Of a DNA stretch of 33,490 nt, positions 1-7,394 are shown piece by piece. Source of the stretch: Acidimicrobiia bacterium (lineage in GTDB: Bacteria > Actinomycetota > Acidimicrobiia > IMCC26256 > PALSA-555); NCBI GenBank assembly GCA_040881685.1, contig JBBECS010000013.1:1-33490 (forward strand), given 5' to 3'. Below the pieces are notes generated by a model, which was not told the DNA's origin, made no database searches, and saw only the letters and a program-made list of their open reading frames with translations. Position numbers and translations under genes: made by a program. The stretch's first letter is position 1; the number at the start of each line of letters is the position of its first letter.

Positions 1-55
<55 letters not shown>

Positions 56-111
56 GCGTGCTTCCAGGGTACCAGCGCCACGCAGCGATCGTCACTGCGG
101 GCGCTGAACGA

Positions 112-282
112 TCACGCGGCGCGGCTCGTAGCAGCAGCCACGTCGTCGGCCGCTTCACTCGCCGTGCTCTCGAGCCATGACTTGAGCTCCGCGCGTCGCT
201 GCGGTCCGCGCTCGGGGTCGAAGAACCAGACCACGGCTCCGCCGAGCGCGATCCACGGTGCCCGCTTGATGATCCGGAACAT
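112..282 (-). CDS. Small single-pass membrane protein, YtxH-like style (56 aa)
   Basis: A 56-codon frame begins with ATG after a strong Shine-Dalgarno (GAGGAGGAGCCC before the ATG). It translates to MFRIIKRAPWIALGGAVVWF and then FDPERGPQRRAELKSWL. There is one hydrophobic segment at about residues 9-21, followed directly by a short basic D-P-E-R-G-P-x-R-R motif and an Ala/Glu/Asp-rich helical tail. Small actinobacterial proteins with a glycine-rich membrane helix followed by FDPxxGxxRR are common and are often listed as YtxH-like or hypothetical; no enzymatic role is known. It lies 60 bp downstream of the amidohydrolase on the same strand and before the initiator tRNA. The RBS and codon bias support it as real; the function is unknown. 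Confidence 0.72.
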   Translation of the reverse strand: MFRIIKRAPWIALGGAVVWFFDPERGPQRRAELKSWLESTASEAADDVAAATSRAA

Positions 283-331
283 GGGCTCCTCCTCAATTGG
301 TCGTCCGATTTGAGATACCCGGAACCGGCGC

Positions 332-348
332 GCCTGAATCGTTCAGGC
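332..348 (-). terminator. Short hairpin embedding the amidohydrolase stop codon
   Basis: GCCTGAA-TCG-TTCAGGC is a perfect 7-bp inverted repeat with a 3-nt loop. The minus-strand TGA stop of the amidohydrolase gene (343-345) lies inside one arm. No T-run follows, so it would be a weak, actinobacterial-style terminator or an RNA 3'-end stabiliser. It sits between the amidohydrolase and the small membrane protein gene. Confidence 0.4.
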
Positions 349-1716
349 CAGGCGGGCCGCGAGCTCGGATCGGGCGGCCGGGAGCCACTCATTCGGCGGG
401 GTCGCCGCGGTCGCCGTATCGAGGTCGATGCCGTAGAGATCCGCCGCGTTCGCGCCGAGGATCTTCGCTTTCACCGCGTCGGTGAGCTGCGGGTAGCCGA
501 ACTCCTCCTGCATGCCCTCCGGGATCTTGAACGCGCGGAACGCGTCGATGAGCGACTGTGGCGCTCCGTACCAAACGGAGTCGGTGCCCCAGAGAATGCG
601 GTCCTCCCCTACCGCGCGCAGCAGCTTGCCGAGCACGTGCGCGGCTTCGCGTGGGCGCCGCAGCATCAGGAACCATGTCGAGCCGAGCTCGGCGTACACG
701 TTGGCACCGGGCGCCACACCAGCAGCGGTGAGGCTCGTCACCAACCGACTGACGCCGCGGTGCGGGTCGACGGCGTGCGCACCCTCTTCGACGGGGTCCA
801 GGTCGTAGCCGGAGTGGTACACGACGAGCGCGAGATCCGGGAACGCGGCGGCCGCCGGCCCGACGTCACGTGGTGAGGAGGCCGCCGGCGCGGCGTTCGC
901 AATCGGCCCTGCGATTCCCTTGTGCGCGCACACGATGCGCGTGCCGAGCGCCCGGGCCCGTTCGAGGAACGGAAAGCCGGTCTCTTCGTCGTCGAGGAAC
1001 CATCCGCTATCGCCACGCTCGGGCGGCTCCCACAGCGTGTACACCTTCCAGCCCGCTGGCGCGAGCTGGTCGTGCCATTCGGACATCGCGTCGAGTTCGG
1101 ATGCACCGAGGTTTGGGTGGACAATCGTGTGCGTGAGCACGCGCGACGTGCCGGCATAGCGGTCGACCACCTCACGCGCAGCCGCGATGTCCTCGTTCGT
1201 GAGCACGTTTTCGTGCGCGCGACCGGGCGGTGACGTCAGGAGGGCGACAGAGGTCTCGCTGCCACCGAACACGCAGGCTGCCCATTCGGCGGCCGAGAGC
1301 AGTTCCGGATCGATGTTGCTTCCCCATCGGTCAGGATCGACCATGCGCAGGAACCCGTAGAGCGCCTTCGCCGCTGCAGTGCCGACGAGGCTCGGGCGCA
1401 CGAGGTGCGTCTGCACGTCGATTACCGGACCGGGCCCGTCGAAGGCCGCGTTCGCGGCATCGGCATCCGACTCGGCTTCGACGGAGATGTCGTAGAAGCC
1501 GCCACCGGCGGCAGCGTCGATGGCCCGGAGCGTGGCCGCGGTGCCTACGCGCTCGCGGAGGTAGGTGCGCTCGTCGAGCCCGAGTCGTCGCGAGTGCAGG
1601 CGAGCCCGATCTCGCGCCGTGGCAAGCGCGCGCCGCTGCGACAGACCGAGCGGCGGCGGCATGAACTCATCCGACGTGCGCGGCGCCAGGAGCGGAGGAG
1701 TCGGCGGGGCGAGCAC
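343..1716 (-). CDS. Amidohydrolase-family (TIM-barrel) metal-dependent hydrolase
   Basis: This 457-aa protein has the Amidohydro_2 pattern of the ACMS decarboxylase-like superfamily. After an N-terminal leader of about 95 residues comes VIDVQTHLVRP, corresponding to the first metal-binding H-x-H strand with Gln-Thr-His here. It is followed by HTIVHPNL, the core strand VCAHKG, VVYHSGYDL, and near the C-terminus ILWGTDSVWYG with the conserved Asp. The N-terminus has SDEFMPPPLG and a region (RRLGLDERTYL) that resembles a decayed twin-arginine signal of related proteins, but the second Arg and the hydrophobic stretch are poor, so export is doubtful. The start is GTG at 1716; ATG at 1662 is the alternative. 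It follows the P450 gene by 21 bp, and the TetR > P450 > hydrolase order suggests a catabolic operon. The substrate is unknown. Confidence 0.85.
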   Translation of the reverse strand: MLAPPTPPLLAPRTSDEFMPPPLGLSQRRALATARDRARLHSRRLGLDERTYLRERVGTAATLRAIDAAAGGGFYDISVEAESDADAANAAFDGPGPVIDVQTHLVRPSLVGTAAAKALYGFLRMVDPDRWGSNIDPELLSAAEWAACVFGGSETSVALLTSPPGRAHENVLTNEDIAAAREVVDRYAGTSRVLTHTIVHPNLGASELDAMSEWHDQLAPAGWKVYTLWEPPERGDSGWFLDDEETGFPFLERARALGTRIVCAHKGIAGPIANAAPAASSPRDVGPAAAAFPDLALVVYHSGYDLDPVEEGAHAVDPHRGVSRLVTSLTAAGVAPGANVYAELGSTWFLMLRRPREAAHVLGKLLRAVGEDRILWGTDSVWYGAPQSLIDAFRAFKIPEGMQEEFGYPQLTDAVKAKILGANAADLYGIDLDTATAATPPNEWLPAARSELAARLA

Positions 1717-1737
1717 CGCTCGGGACGGTAGCCCCGG

Positions 1738-2940
1738 TCATCCCCAGACGAGCGGGAGCTCCGCGGTCTGGCGGATGCCGAGCGAGTACGTGAGCTCGGT
1801 GCCGTCGGCGATGCGGTAGTCGGGGATGCGGCGGTGCCACTCCTCGAGCGCGATGCGCAGCTCGACCCGCGCCAGGTTCGAACCGAGGCACCGGTGGGGG
1901 CCGGCACCAAAGGCAAGGTGGCGATTGGCCTCACGAGAGAAGTCGACGCCGTTCGCGTCGGAGAACTCCGCGTCGTCGCTGTTCGCCGCGCCGATCAGGA
2001 TCGTCGCGTGGTCACCGGCCTTGAGCTGTTGGCCGGCGAGCTCGCAGTCCTCCTTGAGGACGCGGACCACCATCATCACCGGGCTCTGATGGCGAAGTAG
2101 CTCCTCGACGGCGACCGCGGCGAGCGCGGGATCGTCCACGACCGCTTGGCGCCGCCCCGGGTTGGCCGCGAGGTACGCCAGCGCGCAGTCGAGCGTGGCC
2201 GTGACGGTGTCGAGCCCACCGAGCATGAGCAGATGACAGATCCCCAGCGTCTCTTCCCGGTCGAGGGGGCGACCGTCGACCTCGCCGTGTGCGACGCGGG
2301 TCAACAACCGGTCGTCAGGATTCTTGCGGCGTTCCGCCACCATCTCCTCGAAGTACTCGCTGAGCTCGTGGCTGACGCGCTCCCGAGCCGCCGCTGCGGC
2401 CTCGAGGTCACCCACGGGCACGTCGGGACGGATGGTCTCGTCGCGCCACCTGAGGAACATCGGCAGATCCGACATGGGCAGGCCCATGAGCGCCAGGAAC
2501 ACCCCCGACGGCAGCGGGGTGGCGAGCTCTTCGTGCACGTTGCACGAACCGCGATCGATGAAGGTGTCGATCAGCGTGTTGACGAGCGTTCGCACCTCCG
2601 GCTCGAGCGCGTTCATCCGCTTCGGCGAGAACTCGGGATCGAGGAGCCGGCGGTACTTGGCGTGCTCGGGCGGATCGACCTGGAGGGGGATGAGCTTCTG
2701 CTCCTGGCCGATGTTCACCGCTTCGGGCGCGGAGGAGAACACCTCCGGGTGCTTCAACGACCAGATGACGTCCTCGTAGCGCGACACGATCACGTGCGGA
2801 TGCCCGTCCCAACCAGCACCTCGACTCACTGGGCATTCGGTGCGCAGCTTGTCGTACGCCTCGTGCGGGTGGTTGGCCACTGTGGGATCGAACAGCACCG
2901 CGCTGCCGTCGACACCGTCGGTCGTGTCGTAAGTGGTCAC
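1738..2940 (-). CDS. Cytochrome P450 (CYP)
   Basis: A haem-thiolate monooxygenase of 400 aa, the normal size for a soluble bacterial CYP. The I-helix is at about residues 237-250 with the oxygen-binding motif GGLDT (241-245). The K-helix ExxR is at E280-R283, and the haem loop FGAGPHRCLG places the axial cysteine at C351. It needs ferredoxin and reductase partners, which are not in this window. The start is GTG at 2940, overlapping the TetR stop by 4 bp (GTGA), with AGGAG about 10 nt upstream; the longer upstream frame is only the TetR gene read in another phase. Coupled translation to TetR and the downstream amidohydrolase suggest one regulated catabolic unit. The sequence alone does not give the substrate, although such CYPs often hydroxylate steroids, terpenes or fatty acids. 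Confidence 0.95.
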   Translation of the reverse strand: MTTYDTTDGVDGSAVLFDPTVANHPHEAYDKLRTECPVSRGAGWDGHPHVIVSRYEDVIWSLKHPEVFSSAPEAVNIGQEQKLIPLQVDPPEHAKYRRLLDPEFSPKRMNALEPEVRTLVNTLIDTFIDRGSCNVHEELATPLPSGVFLALMGLPMSDLPMFLRWRDETIRPDVPVGDLEAAAAARERVSHELSEYFEEMVAERRKNPDDRLLTRVAHGEVDGRPLDREETLGICHLLMLGGLDTVTATLDCALAYLAANPGRRQAVVDDPALAAVAVEELLRHQSPVMMVVRVLKEDCELAGQQLKAGDHATILIGAANSDDAEFSDANGVDFSREANRHLAFGAGPHRCLGSNLARVELRIALEEWHRRIPDYRIADGTELTYSLGIRQTAELPLVWG

Positions 2941-3614
2941 CGTTGTTCGTCTCCTGTCGTGGCAGATGTTCGGGACAGTCCCGCCCAGCAGAAGGACCAG
3001 AGATGCGTCGCTTGCTCGAGCGGCTCGGCGCGGCCGAGCGCAACGTCGTGGATGCCTTCCAACACGAGGGCGAACACGAGCTCCGCGTCGCGTGCCGCGT
3101 CGCGCGAGCCGCACGAGCCGGCGGCCGCCGCGGCGGCGATCTCCGCCTCGAGTCCGGCGATCATCGGTGCGAGCGCCCGTCGCAGCTCGTCGGGTCGCTC
3201 TTCGGAGAGGCGACGGTGCTCGCGCACCAGGACGCCCGCGTACCCGATCGCGCCGGGGTGCGTGAGCATCTCGAACACGCCCATCACGTACGCCCGCACT
3301 CGTGCCACGGGATCGGCGTGCTGCTCCATCATCTCGCCGAGGAGGGCGGCGCCGAGACGGCTGTCTTCTTCGATGAGCGCGACCAGCAGATCGTCCTTGC
3401 CTGCGAAGCAGCGGTAAAAGCTCTTGAGCGACAGCCCGGCCTGCGCCGTCACCTGCGTCACGGTGAAGGCCGCGCGTCCGGTCTCGTTGGCCAGCACGCG
3501 CGCCGCGTCAACGAGGCGCTCGAGACGCTCGACTGAGCGGGCGCGGGCCGCCTCTAGCGAGCGCTCGAGGGCCCGATCTCGCCAGGATGCACCGTTCGCC
3601 GTTTCGGAGAACAT
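2937..3614 (-). CDS. TetR-family transcriptional regulator
   Basis: A 225-aa repressor-type protein. The N-terminal helix-turn-helix occupies about residues 35-80: an AARVLA helix, TVTQVTAQAGLSLKSFYRCF as the HTH, then KDDLLVALIEE, the typical end of a TetR DNA-binding domain. The rest is an all-helical ligand/dimer domain. The start is ATG 3614-3612; the much longer open frame upstream has no domain and crosses the divergent promoter. A perfect 17-bp palindrome covers the Shine-Dalgarno and start codon, and a related inverted repeat lies 43 bp upstream, so autorepression is likely. The stop overlaps the P450 start by 4 bp. By family precedent the regulated target is its own operon, and perhaps also the divergent gene at 3720. 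Confidence 0.93.
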   Translation of the reverse strand: MFSETANGASWRDRALERSLEAARARSVERLERLVDAARVLANETGRAAFTVTQVTAQAGLSLKSFYRCFAGKDDLLVALIEEDSRLGAALLGEMMEQHADPVARVRAYVMGVFEMLTHPGAIGYAGVLVREHRRLSEERPDELRRALAPMIAGLEAEIAAAAAAGSCGSRDAARDAELVFALVLEGIHDVALGRAEPLEQATHLWSFCWAGLSRTSATTGDEQR

Positions 3615-3622
3615 TGTTCTCC
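3606..3622. promoter_or_regulatory. Candidate TetR operator O1 (17-bp perfect palindrome)
   Basis: GGAGAACA-T-TGTTCTCC is a perfect 17-bp palindrome with a central unpaired base. It contains both the Shine-Dalgarno GGAG and the ATG of the TetR gene on the minus strand, between a possible -10 (CAGGAT) and the coding region. Bound protein would block initiation. The length and symmetry match classical TetR-family operators; binding is inferred. Confidence 0.7.
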
Positions 3623-3644
3623 ATCCTGGCACGACCGGGGTCGC

Positions 3645-3669
3645 GGAGCAACGCCAGCGCCGTTGCTCC
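3645..3669. promoter_or_regulatory. Second inverted repeat O2 upstream of TetR
   Basis: GGAGCAACG, 7 nt, CGTTGCTCC: perfect 9-bp arms. The outer half-site GGAG(C)AAC resembles that of the 17-bp palindrome at 3606-3622. The centres are 43 bp apart, about four helical turns. It overlaps a possible minus-strand -35 (TTGCTC, 17 nt before CAGGAT) and lies just upstream of the plus-strand gene at 3720. It could also be an RNA hairpin. Confidence 0.5.
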
Positions 3670-3719
3670 TCTTGACGCCCGCCTGCGTACGCTGAAACCT
3701 CGCCACCCCGGAGGTCCCT

Positions 3720-4784
3720 GTGCGTCGTCGTGTTCTCGCCGCGCTCTTCCTGGCGCTCAGCGCGGTCCCGGTCGCAGCCGCACCTGCCCTCGCCGGCACC
3801 AGCCCGCGGGACAGTGGCGGACGCATCAGCGTCGACGGCGGCTTGCTCATCGGCGAGAACGAGCTCGTCGACGGACCGGTCGTCTCGATCGACGGGACAG
3901 TTCGGATCGAGGGCACCGCAACGGGCGACGTCTACGTAATACATGGCGACGTCGAGATCACCGGTCGGGCGCGCGACGACATCGTGGTCCTCGACGGCGA
4001 CGTCCGGGTCACCGGCGGCGTCGACGGTGACATCGCTGTGATCGGCGGACGGGCGATCGTCGCGACACGCGACTCGTTCGTCGGGGGCGACATCCGGTCG
4101 ACCGACCAACCGCGCGTTGCGCGCGGTGCGCAGGTGAGCGGATCGATCGACAAGCTCGGCTTCGATGGGCTCTTCGGCAGCATCATGTTCACGCTGCTCA
4201 TGTTCTTGTGGCTCGCGGTCACCGTCTCGACCGCGCTGTTCGGAGTCCTCTATGTGTGGCTCTTCCCGACGGCGACCGAGGCATCGGTGCGCGCGAGTCG
4301 CGACGTCGGGCGAACCGCCGCATGGGGCATTGGCGTCGCCATCGTCGGCCCGACCCTTGCGGTAATCGCGCTGGCGAGCCTCATCGGTCTGCCACTCGGC
4401 TTGGGGCTCGGCGCCGGATTCGTCGCGCTCTCGGGTCTCGCCTACGTCACGAGTGCGCTGTGCCTGGGCCGCGCCATGATCCAGGGCACCACGACGGGTA
4501 ACCGGATCGGAGCGTTCTTCGCGGGCCTGGGCATCTTGCGAGCCGCCGCACTCCTCCCCGGCATCGGCGCGCTGGTCGGGTTCCTCGCGACGGTCTACGG
4601 CCTGGGTGTCCTCGCGAACGCGGTGTGGCGCGCCCGCCGCGTCGCGCCATCGGGCGGCGCAACGATCGACTCGTCCCCGACCGAGCCGACCCCTGTGGTT
4701 GCGGCCGAGCTCGTCGATGAGGAGACGACCCACGACGGCGCCGCCGACGGGGACGACGACGAGCTCGCCAGCAGCGGCCGCTAG
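3720..4784 (+). CDS. Exported membrane protein with polymer-forming (bactofilin-like) repeat domain
   Basis: A 354-aa protein. Residues 1-25 are a signal peptide (MRRRVLAALFLALSAVPVAA, then AxA). Residues 35-145 are a run of short beta repeats of the form DG-x-V-x-I-x-G-x-x-x-x-D-V-x-V-I, rich in G, D and V, as in polymer-forming cytoskeletal (bactofilin/DUF583-type) domains. Residues 152-303 hold about five or six hydrophobic helices, and the tail is acidic (DEETTHDGAADGDDDE). The start is GTG with GGAGG five bases upstream. Known bactofilins act in the cytoplasm; here the signal peptide would place the beta domain outside, so a cell-surface scaffold or envelope-sensing role is possible but unproven. 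It diverges from the TetR gene and ends 4 bp from the convergent CcdA gene. Confidence 0.8.
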   Translation: MRRRVLAALFLALSAVPVAAAPALAGTSPRDSGGRISVDGGLLIGENELVDGPVVSIDGTVRIEGTATGDVYVIHGDVEITGRARDDIVVLDGDVRVTGGVDGDIAVIGGRAIVATRDSFVGGDIRSTDQPRVARGAQVSGSIDKLGFDGLFGSIMFTLLMFLWLAVTVSTALFGVLYVWLFPTATEASVRASRDVGRTAAWGIGVAIVGPTLAVIALASLIGLPLGLGLGAGFVALSGLAYVTSALCLGRAMIQGTTTGNRIGAFFAGLGILRAAALLPGIGALVGFLATVYGLGVLANAVWRARRVAPSGGATIDSSPTEPTPVVAAELVDEETTHDGAADGDDDELASSGR

Positions 4785-4788
4785 GGGC

Positions 4789-5571
4789 TCAACCGATCTC
4801 GACGAGGAAGCGCAGGCCGAGCGACTCCATGACGTCGTTGAGCTGTGCGGTCACCCATCCGAGGTTGTCGGTCAACAGCATGATGCCGAAGAACGCGAGC
4901 ACTCCCGCGCTCACCAGGGTGATCGCCCGCGAGTGGCGCTTCACCCACGCGAGGGGCGTGGCCAGCCGGCCGAGGAGGAGCCCGACCGCGAGGAACGAGC
5001 AGCCGAGGCCGAGGGAGTACGCAGTGAGGAGCACCGCGGCGCGGCCGAGCTCGCGGCCTTGGCCGGCGAACGTGAGAATCGATCCGAGCACGGGACCGAT
5101 GCAGGGCGTCCACCCGAGCCCGAACGCCGCGCCTGCGATCGGGGTCGCAGCCGGCCCGAACCGCTCGAGGTGGGGGTGGAAGCGGAACTCCTGATAGAGG
5201 CGCGGCGTGGTGAGCAGCTGCGACCCGGCGAGGTACGCCGCCATGAGGAGGACCAACCCGCCCGACACGCGAGTCAGGGTCTCCTGGTTGTCGAACAAGG
5301 TGTCGCTCACGGCGGTGGTGGTCAGGCCGAGCACCACGAACACCACGGTGAACCCCAGCACGAACATCCCGGTGTCGAGCGCGATGCGCTTGAGCACCTT
5401 CGGCCGCGCTTCCTCGATCTCCCCCACCGTGAGGCCGGTCACGAGGCTCAGGTACGCCGGCACGATGGGGAGGACGCACGGAGAGAGGAAGGAGATGATC
5501 CCGCCGCCGAACGCGGTGAACACGTAGAGGTCGCCCGTGGCGTCGCGGGCGGCACCGAGGAGGAGTCCCAT
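4789..5571 (-). CDS. ccdA: CcdA/DsbD-type thiol-disulfide transmembrane protein
   Basis: A 260-aa, six-helix membrane protein of the cytochrome c biogenesis (DsbD transmembrane) family. It moves reducing equivalents from cytoplasmic thioredoxin to extracytoplasmic thiol proteins. The two conserved Cys-Pro motifs are clear: FLSPCVLPIVPAY in the first helix and GWTPCIGPVLG in the fourth. These cysteines are the redox pair and mark the internal repeat. The size is normal for CcdA. The start is ATG 5571, with TACTCT ten bases upstream that could serve as a -10 for a nearly leaderless mRNA. No ResA, ResB or ResC genes are next to it, so it may serve cytochrome c maturation or a periplasmic thioredoxin encoded elsewhere. 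It converges with the polymer-forming-domain gene. Confidence 0.9.
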   Translation of the reverse strand: MGLLLGAARDATGDLYVFTAFGGGIISFLSPCVLPIVPAYLSLVTGLTVGEIEEARPKVLKRIALDTGMFVLGFTVVFVVLGLTTTAVSDTLFDNQETLTRVSGGLVLLMAAYLAGSQLLTTPRLYQEFRFHPHLERFGPAATPIAGAAFGLGWTPCIGPVLGSILTFAGQGRELGRAAVLLTAYSLGLGCSFLAVGLLLGRLATPLAWVKRHSRAITLVSAGVLAFFGIMLLTDNLGWVTAQLNDVMESLGLRFLVEIG

Positions 5572-5657
5572 GGCGAACCCGAGAGTACGACGCGGGTGAC
5601 CAGCCGACCCGAACGGTGTACCGTCCGCGCCGTCACGGCGGCACAGGAGGGATCGGC

Positions 5658-5960
5658 ATGCAGCACGTACGAGTGGCTACCTACAAGCTCACGAGCGGAA
5701 CGCCCGAAGAAGCGTCGGACCTTGCACAATCGGGCATGCTTCCGATCTTCCAGGGCCACGGCGGCTTCATCGGGTACTCCGTCCTGAAGGTGGGCGACGG
5801 TGAGCTGATGTCCATCAGCGTGTGGAAGTCGCACAAGGACGCCGAGGAGGCCACCGCGCTCGCCAAGGACTTCGTCGCCGAGAAGATGGCGGACCGGATC
5901 AGTCTGGAGTGGAGCGGCGTCGCCGACGTGATCTTCAACGCCAACGCCTTGGGCGACTGA
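5658..5960 (+). CDS. Small dimeric alpha-beta barrel (ABM-like) protein
   Basis: A 100-aa protein with the beta-alpha-beta-beta-alpha-beta pattern of the antibiotic-biosynthesis-monooxygenase/stress-response alpha-beta barrel fold. It starts QHVRVATYKLTSG, has a helix with EEASDL, then GFIGYSVLKVGDGELMSISVWKS, a second helix DAEEATALAKDFVAE, and a last strand ISLEWSGVADVIF. Such proteins form small homodimers; some are monooxygenases and many have no known activity. The start is ATG 5658, preceded by AGGAGG with a 7-nt spacer; the upstream in-frame start has no such signal. It lies 18 bp before the glutathione peroxidase gene on the same strand, so the two are probably co-transcribed, which suggests (but does not prove) an oxidative-stress role. 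Confidence 0.78.
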   Translation: MQHVRVATYKLTSGTPEEASDLAQSGMLPIFQGHGGFIGYSVLKVGDGELMSISVWKSHKDAEEATALAKDFVAEKMADRISLEWSGVADVIFNANALGD

Positions 5961-5978
5961 ATCAGGAGAAGCGGACAC

Positions 5979-6467
5979 ATGTCGGTCTACGAGATCCCCA
6001 TCGCCACGCTGGACGGCGAGCCCAACCTGCTCGAGAGCCAAAAGGGCCACGCCACGCTGATGGTGAACGTGGCCTCGAAGTGCGGTCTGACTCCGCAATA
6101 CGAAGGTCTCGAGCGGATCCACGAGAAGTACGCCCCGAAGGGGTTCTCGGTGGTCGGGTTCCCGTGCAACCAGTTCCTCGGTCAGGAGCCAGGTACCGCG
6201 GACGAGATCAAAGAGTTCTGCAGCACCACCTACGGCGTGACGTTCCCCCTGTCGGAGAAGATCGAGGTGAACGGGGACGCCAAGCACCCGTTGTACGAGC
6301 ACCTCGAAGAGGTTGCCGACGCCGAGGGCCACACCGGTGACATCCGCTGGAACTTCGAGAAGTTCCTCGTCTCCGCCGACGGGAAGGTACTCGCGCGCTT
6401 CTCACCGCAGATCGAGCCAGAAGCGCCCGAGATCATCACCGCGATCGAAGCCGCATTGCCGGGCTGA
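5979..6467 (+). CDS. Glutathione peroxidase family protein (Cys type, thioredoxin-dependent)
   Basis: This 162-aa peroxidase reduces hydroperoxides. The peroxidatic residue is Cys35 in NVASKCGLTPQY, where vertebrate enzymes have selenocysteine. The rest of the catalytic set is present: Gln69 in CNQFLGQEPG, and Trp124-Asn125 in RWNFEKFLV. Cys81 in EFCSTTYGVTFP is in the position of the resolving cysteine of monomeric bacterial enzymes, which are usually recycled by thioredoxin, not glutathione. The start is ATG with AGGAGA upstream. It is the second gene of a two-gene unit. The fact that it uses cysteine matters here because a selD gene lies 21 kb away; this protein gives no reason for selenium use. 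Confidence 0.95.
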   Translation: MSVYEIPIATLDGEPNLLESQKGHATLMVNVASKCGLTPQYEGLERIHEKYAPKGFSVVGFPCNQFLGQEPGTADEIKEFCSTTYGVTFPLSEKIEVNGDAKHPLYEHLEEVADAEGHTGDIRWNFEKFLVSADGKVLARFSPQIEPEAPEIITAIEAALPG

Positions 6468-6478
6468 TCCAGCTCAGC
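6463..6478. terminator. Weak hairpin between convergent genes
   Basis: GCTGA-TCCAGC-TCAGC gives a 5-bp stem whose arms contain the stop codons of both convergent genes (TGA of the peroxidase, TGA of the methyltransferase on the minus strand). It has no T-run. It is the only structure in the 6-bp gap and might act as a weak bidirectional terminator. Confidence 0.25.
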
Positions 6479-7394
6479 TCTCCGCCGTCACCAACGCATC
6501 GCGCGCGGCTTGCACGCGCTCGTTGGCGAGGTCGACGTACTCGGCGTCCGTCTCGTAGCCCGCGAAGTAGCGCTCGTTGCTGACCGCGGCGACCGCGGTC
6601 GAACCTGAGCCCATGAAGGGGTCGAGCACGACATCGTGCTTGTACGTGTAGAGGCGGAGCAGGCGCTCGGGTAGCTCCACCGGGAACGGCGCCGGGTGCC
6701 CGACACGACGCGCGTGCTCTGGGCGTATCTCCCACACGTCGAGAGTGGATTCGAAGAACTCTTCCTTCGTGATCGTGTTCTCGTGCGGCAGCCCACGTTC
6801 AGCGCGCACGCTGCGCTTGATCGCACGGCCGAACCGACCCTTCGACGCGACGACGACGCGCTCGGTCACGTCACGGAGCACGGGGTTCGACGCCGAGAGA
6901 TACGAGCCGAACGCCGTGGATCCGGTCGCCCCTCGTGCCTTCTGCCAGATGATCTCGCCGCGCGGGAGCAGCGCGAGATCGTCCTGGAGGATGCGCATGA
7001 CGTCGGCCGACAGCGACCGGTAGGGCTTGCGCCCGAGGTTGGCGACGTTCACTGCGATGCGGCCGCCCGGCTCGAGCACGCGACGGCACTCATCGAAGAC
7101 GTCGCGAAGCATCGCGAGGAACTCCACGTACGTACCCGGGATGTGACCCTCGCCGAGGGCCTGCTCGTACTCCTTGCCGGCGAAGTACGGCGGCGACGTG
7201 ACAACGAGCGCGATGCTCGAGTCATCACACGCGCTCATGTCGCGCGCGTCACCATGGATGATCGTGTCGGCAATTGAACAGGGGTTGACCGTTTCGTCCT
7301 TGGACAGCTTTGGAGCGCGGAACCGGGCATAGAAGTCGCTGGCGTCGTGACTCTCGCGGTTACCCGCGCCGAACGCCCGCGTGCGGGATCCCAT
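6474..7394 (-). CDS. DNA methyltransferase (beta-class, TSPPY type), orphan
   Basis: A 306-aa site-specific DNA amino-methyltransferase. The catalytic motif IV is VTSPPYF (S67-Y70), and the AdoMet-binding motif I, DPFMGSGST, is near the C-terminus (about 258-265). Motif order IV before I defines the beta class, and the S in SPPY is common among N4-cytosine as well as some N6-adenine enzymes. The middle of the protein (ADVMRILQDDLALLPRGEIIWQK, given in part as DLALLPRGEIIWQK) is the usual bridging part of this family. No restriction endonuclease, specificity subunit or Vsr is nearby, so it is a solitary methylase in this window. Its ATG shares one base with the cobO stop (TGATG), implying coupled translation. 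The target sequence cannot be inferred. Confidence 0.9.
   Translation of the reverse strand: MGSRTRAFGAGNRESHDASDFYARFRAPKLSKDETVNPCSIADTIIHGDARDMSACDDSSIALVVTSPPYFAGKEYEQALGEGHIPGTYVEFLAMLRDVFDECRRVLEPGGRIAVNVANLGRKPYRSLSADVMRILQDDLALLPRGEIIWQKARGATGSTAFGSYLSASNPVLRDVTERVVVASKGRFGRAIKRSVRAERGLPHENTITKEEFFESTLDVWEIRPEHARRVGHPAPFPVELPERLLRLYTYKHDVVLDPFMGSGSTAVAAVSNERYFAGYETDAEYVDLANERVQAARDALVTAES

Noticed and set aside
1405-1731. Plus-strand open frames antisense to the amidohydrolase and other genes
   Set aside because: Long antisense frames are expected at this GC content. They lack domains, RBS and normal composition, and the minus-strand gene has family motifs.
2937-4733. A 598-aa minus-strand open frame covering TetR and the divergent gene
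   Set aside because: Only the last 225 residues have a fold (TetR). The rest is antisense to a clearly coding gene with a signal peptide and has biased Arg/Asp composition. The TetR start is fixed by an SD and palindrome at 3614.
5979-6467. Selenoprotein glutathione peroxidase
   Set aside because: The catalytic codon is TGC (Cys35); no in-frame TGA occurs at the active site.
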